Of a DNA stretch of 64,000 bases, positions 56,634 through 64,000 are shown in pieces. Position 1 is the stretch's first letter; each line of letters opens with the position of its first letter. Below the pieces are notes generated by a model, which saw only the letters and a program-made list of their open reading frames with translations, had not been told where the DNA came from and ran no database searches. The position numbers and the translations under genes are program-made. The stretch is from assembly GCF_900091495.1 (NCBI RefSeq), contig NZ_LT607413.1, positions 3,286,001-3,350,000 on the forward strand. Reading direction: 5' to 3'. Origin of the DNA: Micromonospora echinospora. GTDB lineage: Bacteria; Actinomycetota; Actinomycetes; Mycobacteriales; Micromonosporaceae.

Positions 56634-57173
56634 TCACAGGACAGTGTGGGTCACCGTGCCCGTGTAGACCCCGGCGACAGCGGTTTCGGGGATGTTGACC
56701 ACGAGCGTCGGGTTCCAGGTGGCGGAGTTGTCGCCGTTGCCGCCGGTCAGGGAGAACGCCGTCCGCGGCACGTTGATGATCACTGCGTCACCGGGACCGG
56801 GCTGGCCAGGGGTGAAGGTGCCGTTGCCCGTCGTGGCGGTCGCGCCGCCGGACCAGTAGAGAACGTTGATGTTGGGGATCGTCTCCGCCGGGGTGCCACC
56901 GCCGGTGGTGAAGTCGGTGGCGATGACCGTCGCGGTCCAACTCGCGTTCAGGGCGGCGCGTTGGTCTGTCACGGTCACCGGCCCGATCTGTCCCGAGACG
57001 GTGTCACCGGGATTTCCGGCGCCGATGTTCGCCGTGGCCGGAACGGAGATCGCGAGTCCGTCCTCGGCCGCGACGGTCAGGGTGACGATGGTGTCCTCGG
57101 CCAACGCCGGGGAGGCGAGCCCGATGGCCAGTGCGGTGCCGGCCAGGCCGGCGACCAGGAATTTTGCCCTCAC
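56634..57173 (-). CDS. WxL-like secreted surface protein
   Basis: A 179-residue exported protein with a signal peptide (cleavage after ALA, about residue 25). The mature part is a beta-rich domain with ASWTATVIATDFTTGGG, IPNINVLYWSGG and a final WNPTLVVNIPETAVAGVYTG. These correspond to the spaced W-x-L/V motifs and closing A-G-x-Y-x-G-T-x-T strand of WxL surface proteins. It lacks a cell-wall sorting signal, so it probably binds peptidoglycan or its partner, the DUF916-like protein. Confidence 0.75.
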   Translation of the reverse strand: MRAKFLVAGLAGTALAIGLASPALAEDTIVTLTVAAEDGLAISVPATANIGAGNPGDTVSGQIGPVTVTDQRAALNASWTATVIATDFTTGGGTPAETIPNINVLYWSGGATATTGNGTFTPGQPGPGDAVIINVPRTAFSLTGGNGDNSATWNPTLVVNIPETAVAGVYTGTVTHTVL

Positions 57174-57355
57174 GAAAGATTCCCACCTTTGACTATGGAA
57201 TGCAACGGACAGAAGTAACTTAAAGCCGCATATCAGTAGACATCGGTGAAACGGCGAATTGGGCCTTGAGGCATCCGGCGGGCCTTCCCGGGCCGTTGCC
57301 GAGCGTCACGTGGCGGGGGCTGCACGCCACCGTCATCCTTGTTACCGTGCCGACC

Positions 57356-58309
57356 ATGCGTGCCGCCTTCGCCTCCCGATTCGACGACGCCGACCCACTC
57401 GCCGCCCTCACCGTGGGAGAGCAGCCCGAGCCGACCCCCTGGGACGACGACTGGGTGACCGTCCGGGTGCTGGCCAGCTCGCTCAACCACCACGACCTCT
57501 GGTCGCTGCGCGGCGTCGGCCTGGGCGAGGACCGCCTGCCGATGATCCTCGGCTGCGACGCGGTGGGCGTCGACCCGGACGGCAACGAGGTCGTCGTCTA
57601 CCCGGTGATCGCCGACAAGGGCGACCCGCGCGGCATCTCCCTCCTCTCCGAGCACGCCCAGGGCACCCTCGCCGAGCGGGTGGCCGTCCCCCGGGCGAAC
57701 CTGCTGCCGCTGCCCGCCGGGCTCTCCGTCACGGACGCCGCCTGCCTGCCCACCGCCTGGCTCACCGCCTGGCGGATGCTCCGGACCGTCGGACGGGTCG
57801 ACGAGGGCGACGCCGTGCTCGTGCAGGGCGCCGGCGGCGGGGTCGCCACCGCGGCCGTGGCGCTCGCCCTGGCGATGGGCAAGCGGGTCTACGCGACCAG
57901 CCGGGACGCAGCCAAGCGGGAGCGGATCGCCGCGCTGGGCGCGACCGCCGTGGCGCCGGGGGCCCGGCTGCCGGAGCGGGTCGACGTGGTCATCGAGACG
58001 GTCGGCGCGGCCACCTTCGACCACTCGCTGAAGTCGGCCGCGCCGATGGCCCGGATCGTCGTCTCCGGGGCGACCGCCGGGCACGAGCCGAAGGTCAACC
58101 TGCGCCGGATCTTCGCCATGCAGTTGCAGATCCTCGGCACCTCGATGGGCACCCGGGACGACATGGCGCAGCTGCTCGCCTTCTGCGCCGAGCGTGCGGT
58201 GCGGCCGGTGGTCGACAGCGTGCACCCGTTCAGCCAGGTGGCCGAGGCGTTCGCCCGGCTGCACTCCGGTGACGTCTTCGGCAAGGTCGTCGTCGACCAC
58301 ACCCGCTGA
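57356..58309 (+). CDS. Quinone oxidoreductase-like medium-chain dehydrogenase
   Basis: A 317-residue MDR-family oxidoreductase. LNHHDLWSLRGVG in the first domain and VLVQGAGGGVATAAVALALAMG as cofactor-binding motif indicate an NADP-linked, zinc-free quinone or enoyl reductase. The structural zinc cysteines are absent. ATG at 57356. It is divergent from the WxL operon. Substrate unknown. Confidence 0.87.
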   Translation: MRAAFASRFDDADPLAALTVGEQPEPTPWDDDWVTVRVLASSLNHHDLWSLRGVGLGEDRLPMILGCDAVGVDPDGNEVVVYPVIADKGDPRGISLLSEHAQGTLAERVAVPRANLLPLPAGLSVTDAACLPTAWLTAWRMLRTVGRVDEGDAVLVQGAGGGVATAAVALALAMGKRVYATSRDAAKRERIAALGATAVAPGARLPERVDVVIETVGAATFDHSLKSAAPMARIVVSGATAGHEPKVNLRRIFAMQLQILGTSMGTRDDMAQLLAFCAERAVRPVVDSVHPFSQVAEAFARLHSGDVFGKVVVDHTR

Positions 58310-58409
58310 CCCCTGACCGGACACCCCGCTCGACGGCTTCCGGTGGCGCCCTGACCGGTGACGGTCGGGGCGCCCGTCGGCGCGTCCCGAGGCGGTCGTC
58401 GAGGGACGG

Positions 58410-59375
58410 TCAGAGGCGGTCGTCCAGGGTGGCGAGGCCGCCCCGGGCCGCGTCCACCGGCAGCCGGCCCCGGGCCGCCTCGTCGCCGTAGAGGCTCCAG
58501 CGCAGGAACTCGATCGTGGTGTCCGAGACGACCCGCAGGGACGCGCCGTCGGCGAGCAGGGCCCGCCCGTGGTCGCCCCGGGGCAGGCTCAGCATCGCCT
58601 TCGGCCAGGGAACCCGGTCGTAGGCGGCCCGGCCGGAGGCGTAGTCGACCACCTCGTCGAGTTCGCCGTGCACGAAGAGCTGCGGGGCGGCGGCGCCGAC
58701 GAACGTGCTGCCCACGCCGAGCGCGGTGCCGGCGAGGACGACCCCGGCGTCGAGCCGCTCGTCCCGGTCCAGGGTGAACAGGCCGATGGTGGTCACCCCG
58801 CCGGCGGAGTGCCCGGTGGCGGCCACCCGGTCGGTGGCCAGCCGCCCGCGCAGCGGGTCGCCGGCCCGCTCGTCCAACCCCAGCACCTCGGTGAGCACGT
58901 ACGACACGTCGGCCGGCTGGTTCAGCACGTCGAGCGGGTTGACCTGGGCGCCCCGGCTGGTGTGCGGGAAGGTGGGCGCGGCGACCACGAATCCCGCCGC
59001 CGCCCACCGGGTGAGCAGGGCGGCGTAGTCGGCGGGCCGGGCACCGAGGCCGTGGCTGAACACGACCACCGGGAAGCGGCCCCCGGCGACCGGGGCGGAC
59101 CGTTCGGCCGTGCCGCCCGCCTCGCCCCGGGCCGGATACCAGAGGGTCACCGGCAGGGGCCGGTCGCCGTCCCGGTTCAGCGGGAGCTGGCGCACGCCGA
59201 CCGCGAACGTCTGCTCCGGCGCCCGCCCGCGCGGGACCCCGGGGCCGGGCGTGGCGGTCGCCGACGGTTCGGCCGCCGGGGACCGGGTGGTCGGGGCGGC
59301 GTCCGTCGAGCACGCGGCCAGCCCCACGGTGAGCAGCGTGGTGGCGACGAGCGCGGCGGTACGGCGACGGGGCAT
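58410..59375 (-). CDS. Alpha/beta-hydrolase lipoprotein, copy A
   Basis: A 321-residue lipoprotein with lipobox LAAC (C22), a Pro/Thr-rich linker and a PAF-acetylhydrolase/dienelactone-hydrolase-like domain. FSHGLGARPADY forms the oxyanion region, GHSAGG the nucleophile elbow, HGELDEVV the acid region, and GDHG contains the likely catalytic histidine. It should act outside the membrane on an ester. Copy B lies upstream on the same strand, 82 bp away, with the same architecture. Confidence 0.87.
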   Translation of the reverse strand: MPRRRTAALVATTLLTVGLAACSTDAAPTTRSPAAEPSATATPGPGVPRGRAPEQTFAVGVRQLPLNRDGDRPLPVTLWYPARGEAGGTAERSAPVAGGRFPVVVFSHGLGARPADYAALLTRWAAAGFVVAAPTFPHTSRGAQVNPLDVLNQPADVSYVLTEVLGLDERAGDPLRGRLATDRVAATGHSAGGVTTIGLFTLDRDERLDAGVVLAGTALGVGSTFVGAAAPQLFVHGELDEVVDYASGRAAYDRVPWPKAMLSLPRGDHGRALLADGASLRVVSDTTIEFLRWSLYGDEAARGRLPVDAARGGLATLDDRL

Positions 59376-59457
59376 GCCCCCGATTGTGCCTCGCGGAACG
59401 CCGCGCCCGACCCGATGACCAGGGTGCGGACCGTGGAACCGGGGTCGACCCGGCGGC

Positions 59458-60351
59458 TTAGCGCGCGACGCCGAGCCGGTCCTCGAAGGCGGTCACCCCG
59501 GGCAGCCGGGCGCCGGCCGCGATCCGCCGTCCGGACGTGGGGTCCTCGTAGAGCCGCCAGCGCAGCAGGTCGGTGGTGGTGGCGAGGACCTGCGCGAAAC
59601 CGGGGCGGCCGGGGGTGAGGTACTCGCCGTGCCCCTGGCCGGGCAGGGTCAGGAACGCCCGGGGCCAGTCTGAGCGGTCGTACCCGGCCCGGCCGACGTG
59701 CCACGGCACGACCTGGTCGGCTCCGCCGTGCACGAAGAGCAGGGCGGCCGGTGGCCCGGCGAAGCTGCCCGCTATGCCGCCCCCGGCGATGATGACACCC
59801 GCGCGCAGTCGTGCCGAATGACCCGAGGCGAACATGCCGGCGGTGGTGAACCCCCCGGCCGAGTGCCCGGCGGCGGCCACCCGGCCGGTGTCCAGGTGCC
59901 CGGCGAGCAGGTCGCCGGGGGTGCCGTCCAGCCGGATCAGGTGGCGGATCACGCGCCAGGCGTCCGCCGGCTGGTTGCGCACGTCGGCCCGGTCGAACCG
60001 GGGCGAGCGGAGGTTGGTGTTCGGGTAGGTCGGCGCGGCCACCACGAATCCCGCCGCCGCCCACCGGGTGGTCAGCGCGGCGTGCAGCGCGGGGACGCTG
60101 CGCAGCCCGTGGCTGTACAGCACGACCGGGAACCGGCCCGGCGCGACCGACCGGCCGACCGCCGGGTACCAGACGGTCACCGGCAGCGGGCGGGCCGACC
60201 GGGGCTCGACGGTGAGCGTCCGCATGCCGACGTCGTACGCCTCCCGGGGGACCGGGCGGGGCGCCGACGCCGTGCCGGGAGCGGCGGTGGCCGTTCCGCA
60301 CCCGGCCACCAGCGCCGCCAGCAGCACGGCGAGCAGGCGAGACAGCTTCAT
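59458..60351 (-). CDS. Alpha/beta-hydrolase lipoprotein, copy B
   Basis: A 297-residue paralogue of copy A. The lipobox is VAGC (C18), followed by a shorter linker and YSHGLRSVPALH, GHSAGG, HGGADQVV and GQGHGEY. Shared segments such as TRWAAAGFVVAAPT and RNQPADAWRVI against LNQPADVSYVL show that the pair arose by duplication. ATG at 60351 begins the signal peptide. Probably cotranscribed with copy A. Confidence 0.87.
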   Translation of the reverse strand: MKLSRLLAVLLAALVAGCGTATAAPGTASAPRPVPREAYDVGMRTLTVEPRSARPLPVTVWYPAVGRSVAPGRFPVVLYSHGLRSVPALHAALTTRWAAAGFVVAAPTYPNTNLRSPRFDRADVRNQPADAWRVIRHLIRLDGTPGDLLAGHLDTGRVAAAGHSAGGFTTAGMFASGHSARLRAGVIIAGGGIAGSFAGPPAALLFVHGGADQVVPWHVGRAGYDRSDWPRAFLTLPGQGHGEYLTPGRPGFAQVLATTTDLLRWRLYEDPTSGRRIAAGARLPGVTAFEDRLGVAR

Positions 60352-60495
60352 GTTGCAGACGGTAGGTGGCGGCGGGGCCGGGCGGTCCCGCTTTCCGGAC
60401 CGGGTACGCCCACCGGCCGGTCGGTCCGGCCGACCCGGTCGGCGTACGGACGGTTCGCCGGGCCCGGGTTGCGCGGCTTCGATACCCTCGTCGGC

Positions 60496-60678
60496 ATGGC
60501 TGACGACTCCGTCGACCCGGGTGGGGGCATCGAGTCGTTCCGCGCCTTCGTGCCCGCCCCGGACCTGGCCAGCCAGATCGGCCCGCCGGTGTCGCAGTCG
60601 TCGAAGCCCTCGCTGATTCTCGCGGTGGTGGTGGCCTCGGTGCTGCTCTCCCTGGCCTTCTGGATCGCGCTGGGCTGA
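60496..60678 (+). CDS. Small single-pass membrane protein
   Basis: A 60-residue protein with a hydrophilic N-terminal part (MADDSVDPGGGIESFR) and a C-terminal helix (LILAVVVASVLLSLAFWIAL) that reaches the last residue, as in tail-anchored proteins. Family and role unknown. ATG at 60496 lacks a strong ribosome site. Confidence 0.65.
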   Translation: MADDSVDPGGGIESFRAFVPAPDLASQIGPPVSQSSKPSLILAVVVASVLLSLAFWIALG

Positions 60679-60685
60679 CCGCCCG

Positions 60686-60743
60686 GCTCAGGCTGCCCAG
60701 CTCGGGCTGCCTCCGCTCAGGCCGCCCAGCTCGGGCAGCATCC
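60686..60743 (+). repeat. Two 29-bp tandem units
   Basis: The unit beginning GCTCAGGC(T/C)GCCCAGCTCG (60686-60714) is repeated at 60715-60743 with three to four changes. It lies between the end of the small membrane protein gene and ackA and may be a simple slippage product. Confidence 0.6.
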
Positions 60744-60784
60744 GGTCGGGCCGCCCGGTGGTCGGGCCGCCGCTCCCGGTGCGC

Positions 60785-61903
60785 TCAGCCGGCGGCGACC
60801 ACGGAGCGGGCCGCCCGGGCGATCTCCCGTTCCTCGTCGGTGCCGACCACGCAGACCGCGACCTCGGCGCCGTCCGGCGAGACGATCCGGTCCCCGTCGC
60901 CGGTGGCGTTGCGCGTCGGGTCGACGCTGATCCCCAGCCGTTCCAGCCCGGCCAGCGCGGCGGCGCGTACCGGCGCGGCGTGCTCGCCCACCCCGGCGGT
61001 GAAGGTGACCGCGTCGACCCGTCCGAGCAGGGCGTAGTACGCCCCCACGTAGCCGGTGATCCGTCGGCAGTAGACGTCGAAGGCGAGCGCCGCCGCCGGG
61101 TCGCCGTCGGCGCGGCGGGCCAGCACCTCCCGCATGTCGTTGGCCCCGGCCAACCCGAGCAGCCCGCTGCGGTGGTTGAGCAGGTCGTCGAGTTCGTCGA
61201 CGCCGAGACCGCCCTCGCGGTGCAGGTGGAACAGGATCGCCGGGTCGAGGTCGCCGCTGCGGGTGCCCATCACCAGGCCCTCCAGCGGCGACATCCCCAT
61301 CGAGGTGGCGATGCTGCGTCCACCCGCCACCGCGCAGGCGCTCGCCCCGTTCCCCAGGTGCAGGGTGATCGTGTTGGTCTCCCCGTACGCCCGGTCGAGC
61401 AACTCCGCGGTGCGCCGGGAGACGTACGCGTGCGAGGTGCCGTGGAAGCCGTACCGGCGGACGCCGTACCGCCGGGCGGTCTCCCGGTCGACGGCGTAGG
61501 TGGCGGCGGCCTCGGGCAGGGTGTGGTGGAACGCGGTGTCGAAGACCGCGACCTGCGGGGTCTCCGGCAGCAGGTCGCGGGCCACCTCGATGCCGGCCAG
61601 GTTCGCCGGGTTGTGCAGCGGCGCGAGCGGGAACAGGTCGCGGATCGCGGCGAGCACCCCGTCGTCGACCCGCACCGGCTCGGTGAAGCGCTGCCCGCCG
61701 TGCACCACCCGGTGCCCGACCGCGACCAGGCCGGTCAGGTCCAGCCCGGCGAGGATCTCCCGGACCGCGCCGGCGTGGTCGGCCGGGCCACCGCCGGGCT
61801 CGCCGATCCGCTCGACGGTGCCCCGGTCCCGCACGGTGTCCCCCTCGTAGAGGCGGTACTTCACCGACGACGACCCGCTGTTGAGCACCAGCACCCGACT
61901 CAC
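60785..61903 (-). CDS. ackA: Acetate kinase
   Basis: A 372-residue enzyme that makes ATP and acetate from acetyl phosphate. VLVLNSGSSSVKYRL at the start, HRVVHGG, RRYGFHGTSHAYV, and TGLGEH-type VTFTAGVGEHAAPVR are signatures. GTG at 61903 overlaps the pta stop codon (GTGA), so synthesis of the two enzymes is coupled. Confidence 0.96.
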   Translation of the reverse strand: MSRVLVLNSGSSSVKYRLYEGDTVRDRGTVERIGEPGGGPADHAGAVREILAGLDLTGLVAVGHRVVHGGQRFTEPVRVDDGVLAAIRDLFPLAPLHNPANLAGIEVARDLLPETPQVAVFDTAFHHTLPEAAATYAVDRETARRYGVRRYGFHGTSHAYVSRRTAELLDRAYGETNTITLHLGNGASACAVAGGRSIATSMGMSPLEGLVMGTRSGDLDPAILFHLHREGGLGVDELDDLLNHRSGLLGLAGANDMREVLARRADGDPAAALAFDVYCRRITGYVGAYYALLGRVDAVTFTAGVGEHAAPVRAAALAGLERLGISVDPTRNATGDGDRIVSPDGAEVAVCVVGTDEEREIARAARSVVAAG

Positions 61904-63972
61904 GACGACTCCCCGCTGCCGGCGGCCTGGATGGCGGTGATCGCCACCGTGTTGACGATGTCGGCGACGGTGGCGCCCCGGGACAGGTCGTTGACCGGCC
62001 GGCGGAGGCCCTGCATCACCGGGCCCACCGCGACCGCGCCGGCCGAGCGCTGCACCGCCTTGTACGTGTTGTTGCCGGTGTTCAGGTCCGGGAAGACGAA
62101 GACCGTGGCCCGCCCGGCCACCGGGCTCTCCGGCAGCTTGGTGGCCGCCACCTTCGGGTCGATCGCCGCGTCGTACTGGATCGGTCCCTCCACCAGCAGG
62201 TCCGGCCGGCGCTCCCGGACCAGCTTGGTGGCCGCCGCGACCTTCTCCACGTCCGCGCCCGCGCCCGAGCTGCCGGTGGAGTAGGAGAGCATGGCGACCC
62301 GGGGGTCGATGCCGAACCGGGCGGCGGTGTCGGCCGAGGAGATCGCGATGTCGGCGAGCTGGGCGGCGTCCGGGTCGGGGTTGACCGCGCAGTCGCCGTA
62401 GACCAGCACCCGGTCGGCGAGGAGCATGAAGAAGACGCTGGAGGCCACCGAGAGCCCCGGCACGGTACGGATGATCTCGAAGGCCGGGCGGATGGTGGCG
62501 GCCGTGGTGTGCGTCGCCCCGGAGACCATGCCGTCGGCGTGCCCGGTCTGCACCATCATCGTGCCGAAGTAGTTCGGCTGGGCCACGATGTCGTACGCCA
62601 ACTCGACCGTCACGCCCCGGTGCCGGCGCAGGTCGGCGTAGCGCTCGGCGAACTCGTCCCGCCATTCGCTGGTGACCGGGTCGACCACCTCGACGCCGCC
62701 GACGTCGATGCCCAGCTCCCGGGTGCGCCGGGCGATGTCGTCCGGACGGCCCAGCAGGGTCAGCCCGGCCACGCCCCGCCGGAGCAGGATTTCGGCCGCC
62801 CGCAGGATCCGCTCCTCGGACCCCTCGGACAGCACCAGCCGCCGCTGCCGCGCGCGGGCCCGGTCGATCAGGTCGTACTCGAACATCAGCGGGGTGACCC
62901 GCGCGGACCGGCTGACCTCCAGCCGGCGGGCCAGGTCGACGGTGTCCACGTGCGACTCGAACGCGCCGAGCGCGGCCTCGACCTTGCGGGGGTTCGCCGG
63001 GCTGGGCCGCCCCTCGATCCGGTTCGACGCGGAGATCGTGTCGTAGCTGTCGGTCGGCACCGACAGCACGGCGAGGCCGGTGTTCATCCGCTCGACCAGC
63101 CGCATCGCCCGGGGATCGGGTCGCTCGCCGAGGGTGAGCACCAGTCCGGCCACCGAGACCTGCCCGGCCACGTGCGCGGCGCTCGCCGCGACCAGCAGGT
63201 CGTCCCGGTCCCCGGGCGTGATCACCAGGCAGCCGTCGGTCAGGTGCTCCAGCAGGGTCGGCACGTGCGCCGCGCCGACCACGTAGTCGAGCACGTCCCG
63301 GCCGAGCGCGGCGTCGTCCCCGGCGAGCAGGGTGGCTCCGAGCGCCGCCGCCACCTCGGCCACCGTCGGCGCCGACACGGTCGGCACCTCCGGGATCGCG
63401 TACGCCGGCACGGGCAGCTCCGGCAGCGTCATCGGCCCGGACACCCGGTTGGCGATCACCGCCAGCACCGTCGCCCCGAGGTCGACCAGGTCGTGGTACG
63501 CCCCCCGGGCCGCCGCCGCCACCGCCTCCGGCTCCTGCCCGAAACCGTCCACCACGGGCACCACCACGCTGCCGAACTCGGTCGCCAGCCGGGCGTTGAA
63601 GGCCAGCTCACGGGGGGCCGCCCCGTCACCGGAGTCGGTGAAGTCGCTGCCCACGACGACCATCGCCGGGCAGCCCCGTTCGATCTCCCGGTACCGTGCG
63701 ACGATCCGGGAGACGAGTTCCTCCCGCCGACCCTCGCCGACCAGCGCCCTCGCCTCGGCGTAGGTGGCCCCGGCGGGCTCGGCCGCGCTGACGTCCACCC
63801 GGTAGCGGTCGCTGAGCAGGGCAAGGATCGGATCCGGCCGGACTCCGGAGACCAGCGGTCGGAACACGCCGATCCGCTCGACCTGTCGGGAGAGCAACTC
63901 GGCGAGCCCGAGCGCGATCGTCGACTTTCCTCCGCCGGAACCCACGCTGGTGAGATAGACGCTGCGGGCCAC
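61900..63972 (-). CDS. pta: Phosphate acetyltransferase, long form
   Basis: A 690-residue enzyme that converts acetyl-CoA and phosphate to acetyl phosphate. The N-terminal part has a BioD-like P-loop domain (SVGSGGGKSTIALGLAE) and a central DRTGG domain; the catalytic PTA domain occupies about 365-690 (GADVEKVAAATKLV and FVFPDLNTGNNTYKAVQRSAGA). GTG at 63972 starts the P-loop domain. The gene is complete, with 28 bases left before the window ends. Confidence 0.96.
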   Translation of the reverse strand: MARSVYLTSVGSGGGKSTIALGLAELLSRQVERIGVFRPLVSGVRPDPILALLSDRYRVDVSAAEPAGATYAEARALVGEGRREELVSRIVARYREIERGCPAMVVVGSDFTDSGDGAAPRELAFNARLATEFGSVVVPVVDGFGQEPEAVAAAARGAYHDLVDLGATVLAVIANRVSGPMTLPELPVPAYAIPEVPTVSAPTVAEVAAALGATLLAGDDAALGRDVLDYVVGAAHVPTLLEHLTDGCLVITPGDRDDLLVAASAAHVAGQVSVAGLVLTLGERPDPRAMRLVERMNTGLAVLSVPTDSYDTISASNRIEGRPSPANPRKVEAALGAFESHVDTVDLARRLEVSRSARVTPLMFEYDLIDRARARQRRLVLSEGSEERILRAAEILLRRGVAGLTLLGRPDDIARRTRELGIDVGGVEVVDPVTSEWRDEFAERYADLRRHRGVTVELAYDIVAQPNYFGTMMVQTGHADGMVSGATHTTAATIRPAFEIIRTVPGLSVASSVFFMLLADRVLVYGDCAVNPDPDAAQLADIAISSADTAARFGIDPRVAMLSYSTGSSGAGADVEKVAAATKLVRERRPDLLVEGPIQYDAAIDPKVAATKLPESPVAGRATVFVFPDLNTGNNTYKAVQRSAGAVAVGPVMQGLRRPVNDLSRGATVADIVNTVAITAIQAAGSGESS

Positions 63973-64000
63973 GCGGCCAACCTACTAGGTCGGCGTGCGC

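Overview
The window is about 72% G+C DNA from a chromosomal core region of an actinomycete. Four WhiB/sigma-type regulatory loci, mycothiol-linked redox genes (mycoredoxin, a zinc anti-sigma factor), an actinobacterial initiator tRNA, a nickel superoxide dismutase and many GTG starts all point there. The helix-turn-helix/DUF397 pair and the general codon style suggest Micromonosporaceae (Micromonospora/Salinispora-like), but this is an impression and not a database result. From memory, the gene order (mrx1-uvrD2-whiB7 ... hisN-rsgA-aroA ... sigR-rsrA ... pdtaS ... whiB1 ... sodN-sodX-malic enzyme) matches the mycobacterial Rv3193-Rv3228 block and the Streptomyces SCO5187-SCO5261 block. I see no prophage, insertion sequence, CRISPR array or biosynthetic cluster.

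Layout. 1-3.4 kb: DUF397 / XRE-DUF5753 pair, an MFS exporter and mycoredoxin. 3.5-9.7 kb: uvrD2, the whiB7 resistance regulator behind a ~480-nt attenuator leader, an ABC1 kinase, a ThiF-like protein, a three-box DnaA cluster and a zinc ribbon protein. 10-17.6 kb: two metal-dependent-protease-like proteins, a PDZ/Lon-type protease and a UPF0182 membrane protein. 17.6-18.2 kb: two identical initiator tRNAs. 18.5-30 kb: orphan solute-binding lipoprotein, purC, glpK, a MacS-like two-component system, STAS/ATPase proteins, SDR and glycosyltransferase. 28.9-33.2 kb: aroA-rsgA-hisN-EamA operon. 33.4-38 kb: SRAP protein, a WhiB protein, sigR-rsrA, ribosomal protein bL37, a biotinyl-domain protein and a small secreted protein. 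38-46 kb: EmrB-type exporter, TPR protein, SIS protein, pdtaS and an ArnT-like membrane protein. 46.2-50.1 kb: a sulfur assimilation operon with its own leader peptide. 50.2-55.5 kb: whiB1, a DAG-kinase-like protein, an anti-sigma factor, sodN/sodX and malic enzyme. 55.6-60.7 kb: a WxL/DUF916-like surface pair, a quinone oxidoreductase and two tandem hydrolase lipoproteins. 60.8-64 kb: pta-ackA.

How it fits together. The region is rich in stress regulation. The SigR-type promoter pattern GGAAT-N19-GTT occurs three times: upstream of mrx1, upstream of sigR itself (feeding an N-terminally extended isoform) and upstream of a small secreted protein. WhiB7 is preceded by a promoter with an AT-rich element and by an upstream ORF that overlaps mutually exclusive antiterminator and terminator hairpins. 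whiB1 has two CRP-like palindromes whose centres are exactly 60 bp apart. The sulfite reductase operon has a short leader peptide of the actinobacterial RRHVD type.

The most interesting unexplained items are the DnaA-box cluster at 9356-9417, two copies of an intergenic palindromic repeat (one of which encodes the tail of a transporter), the SigR-linked secreted protein, a 23-bp operator in front of the WhiB gene at 34327, and the unusual start of rsgA.
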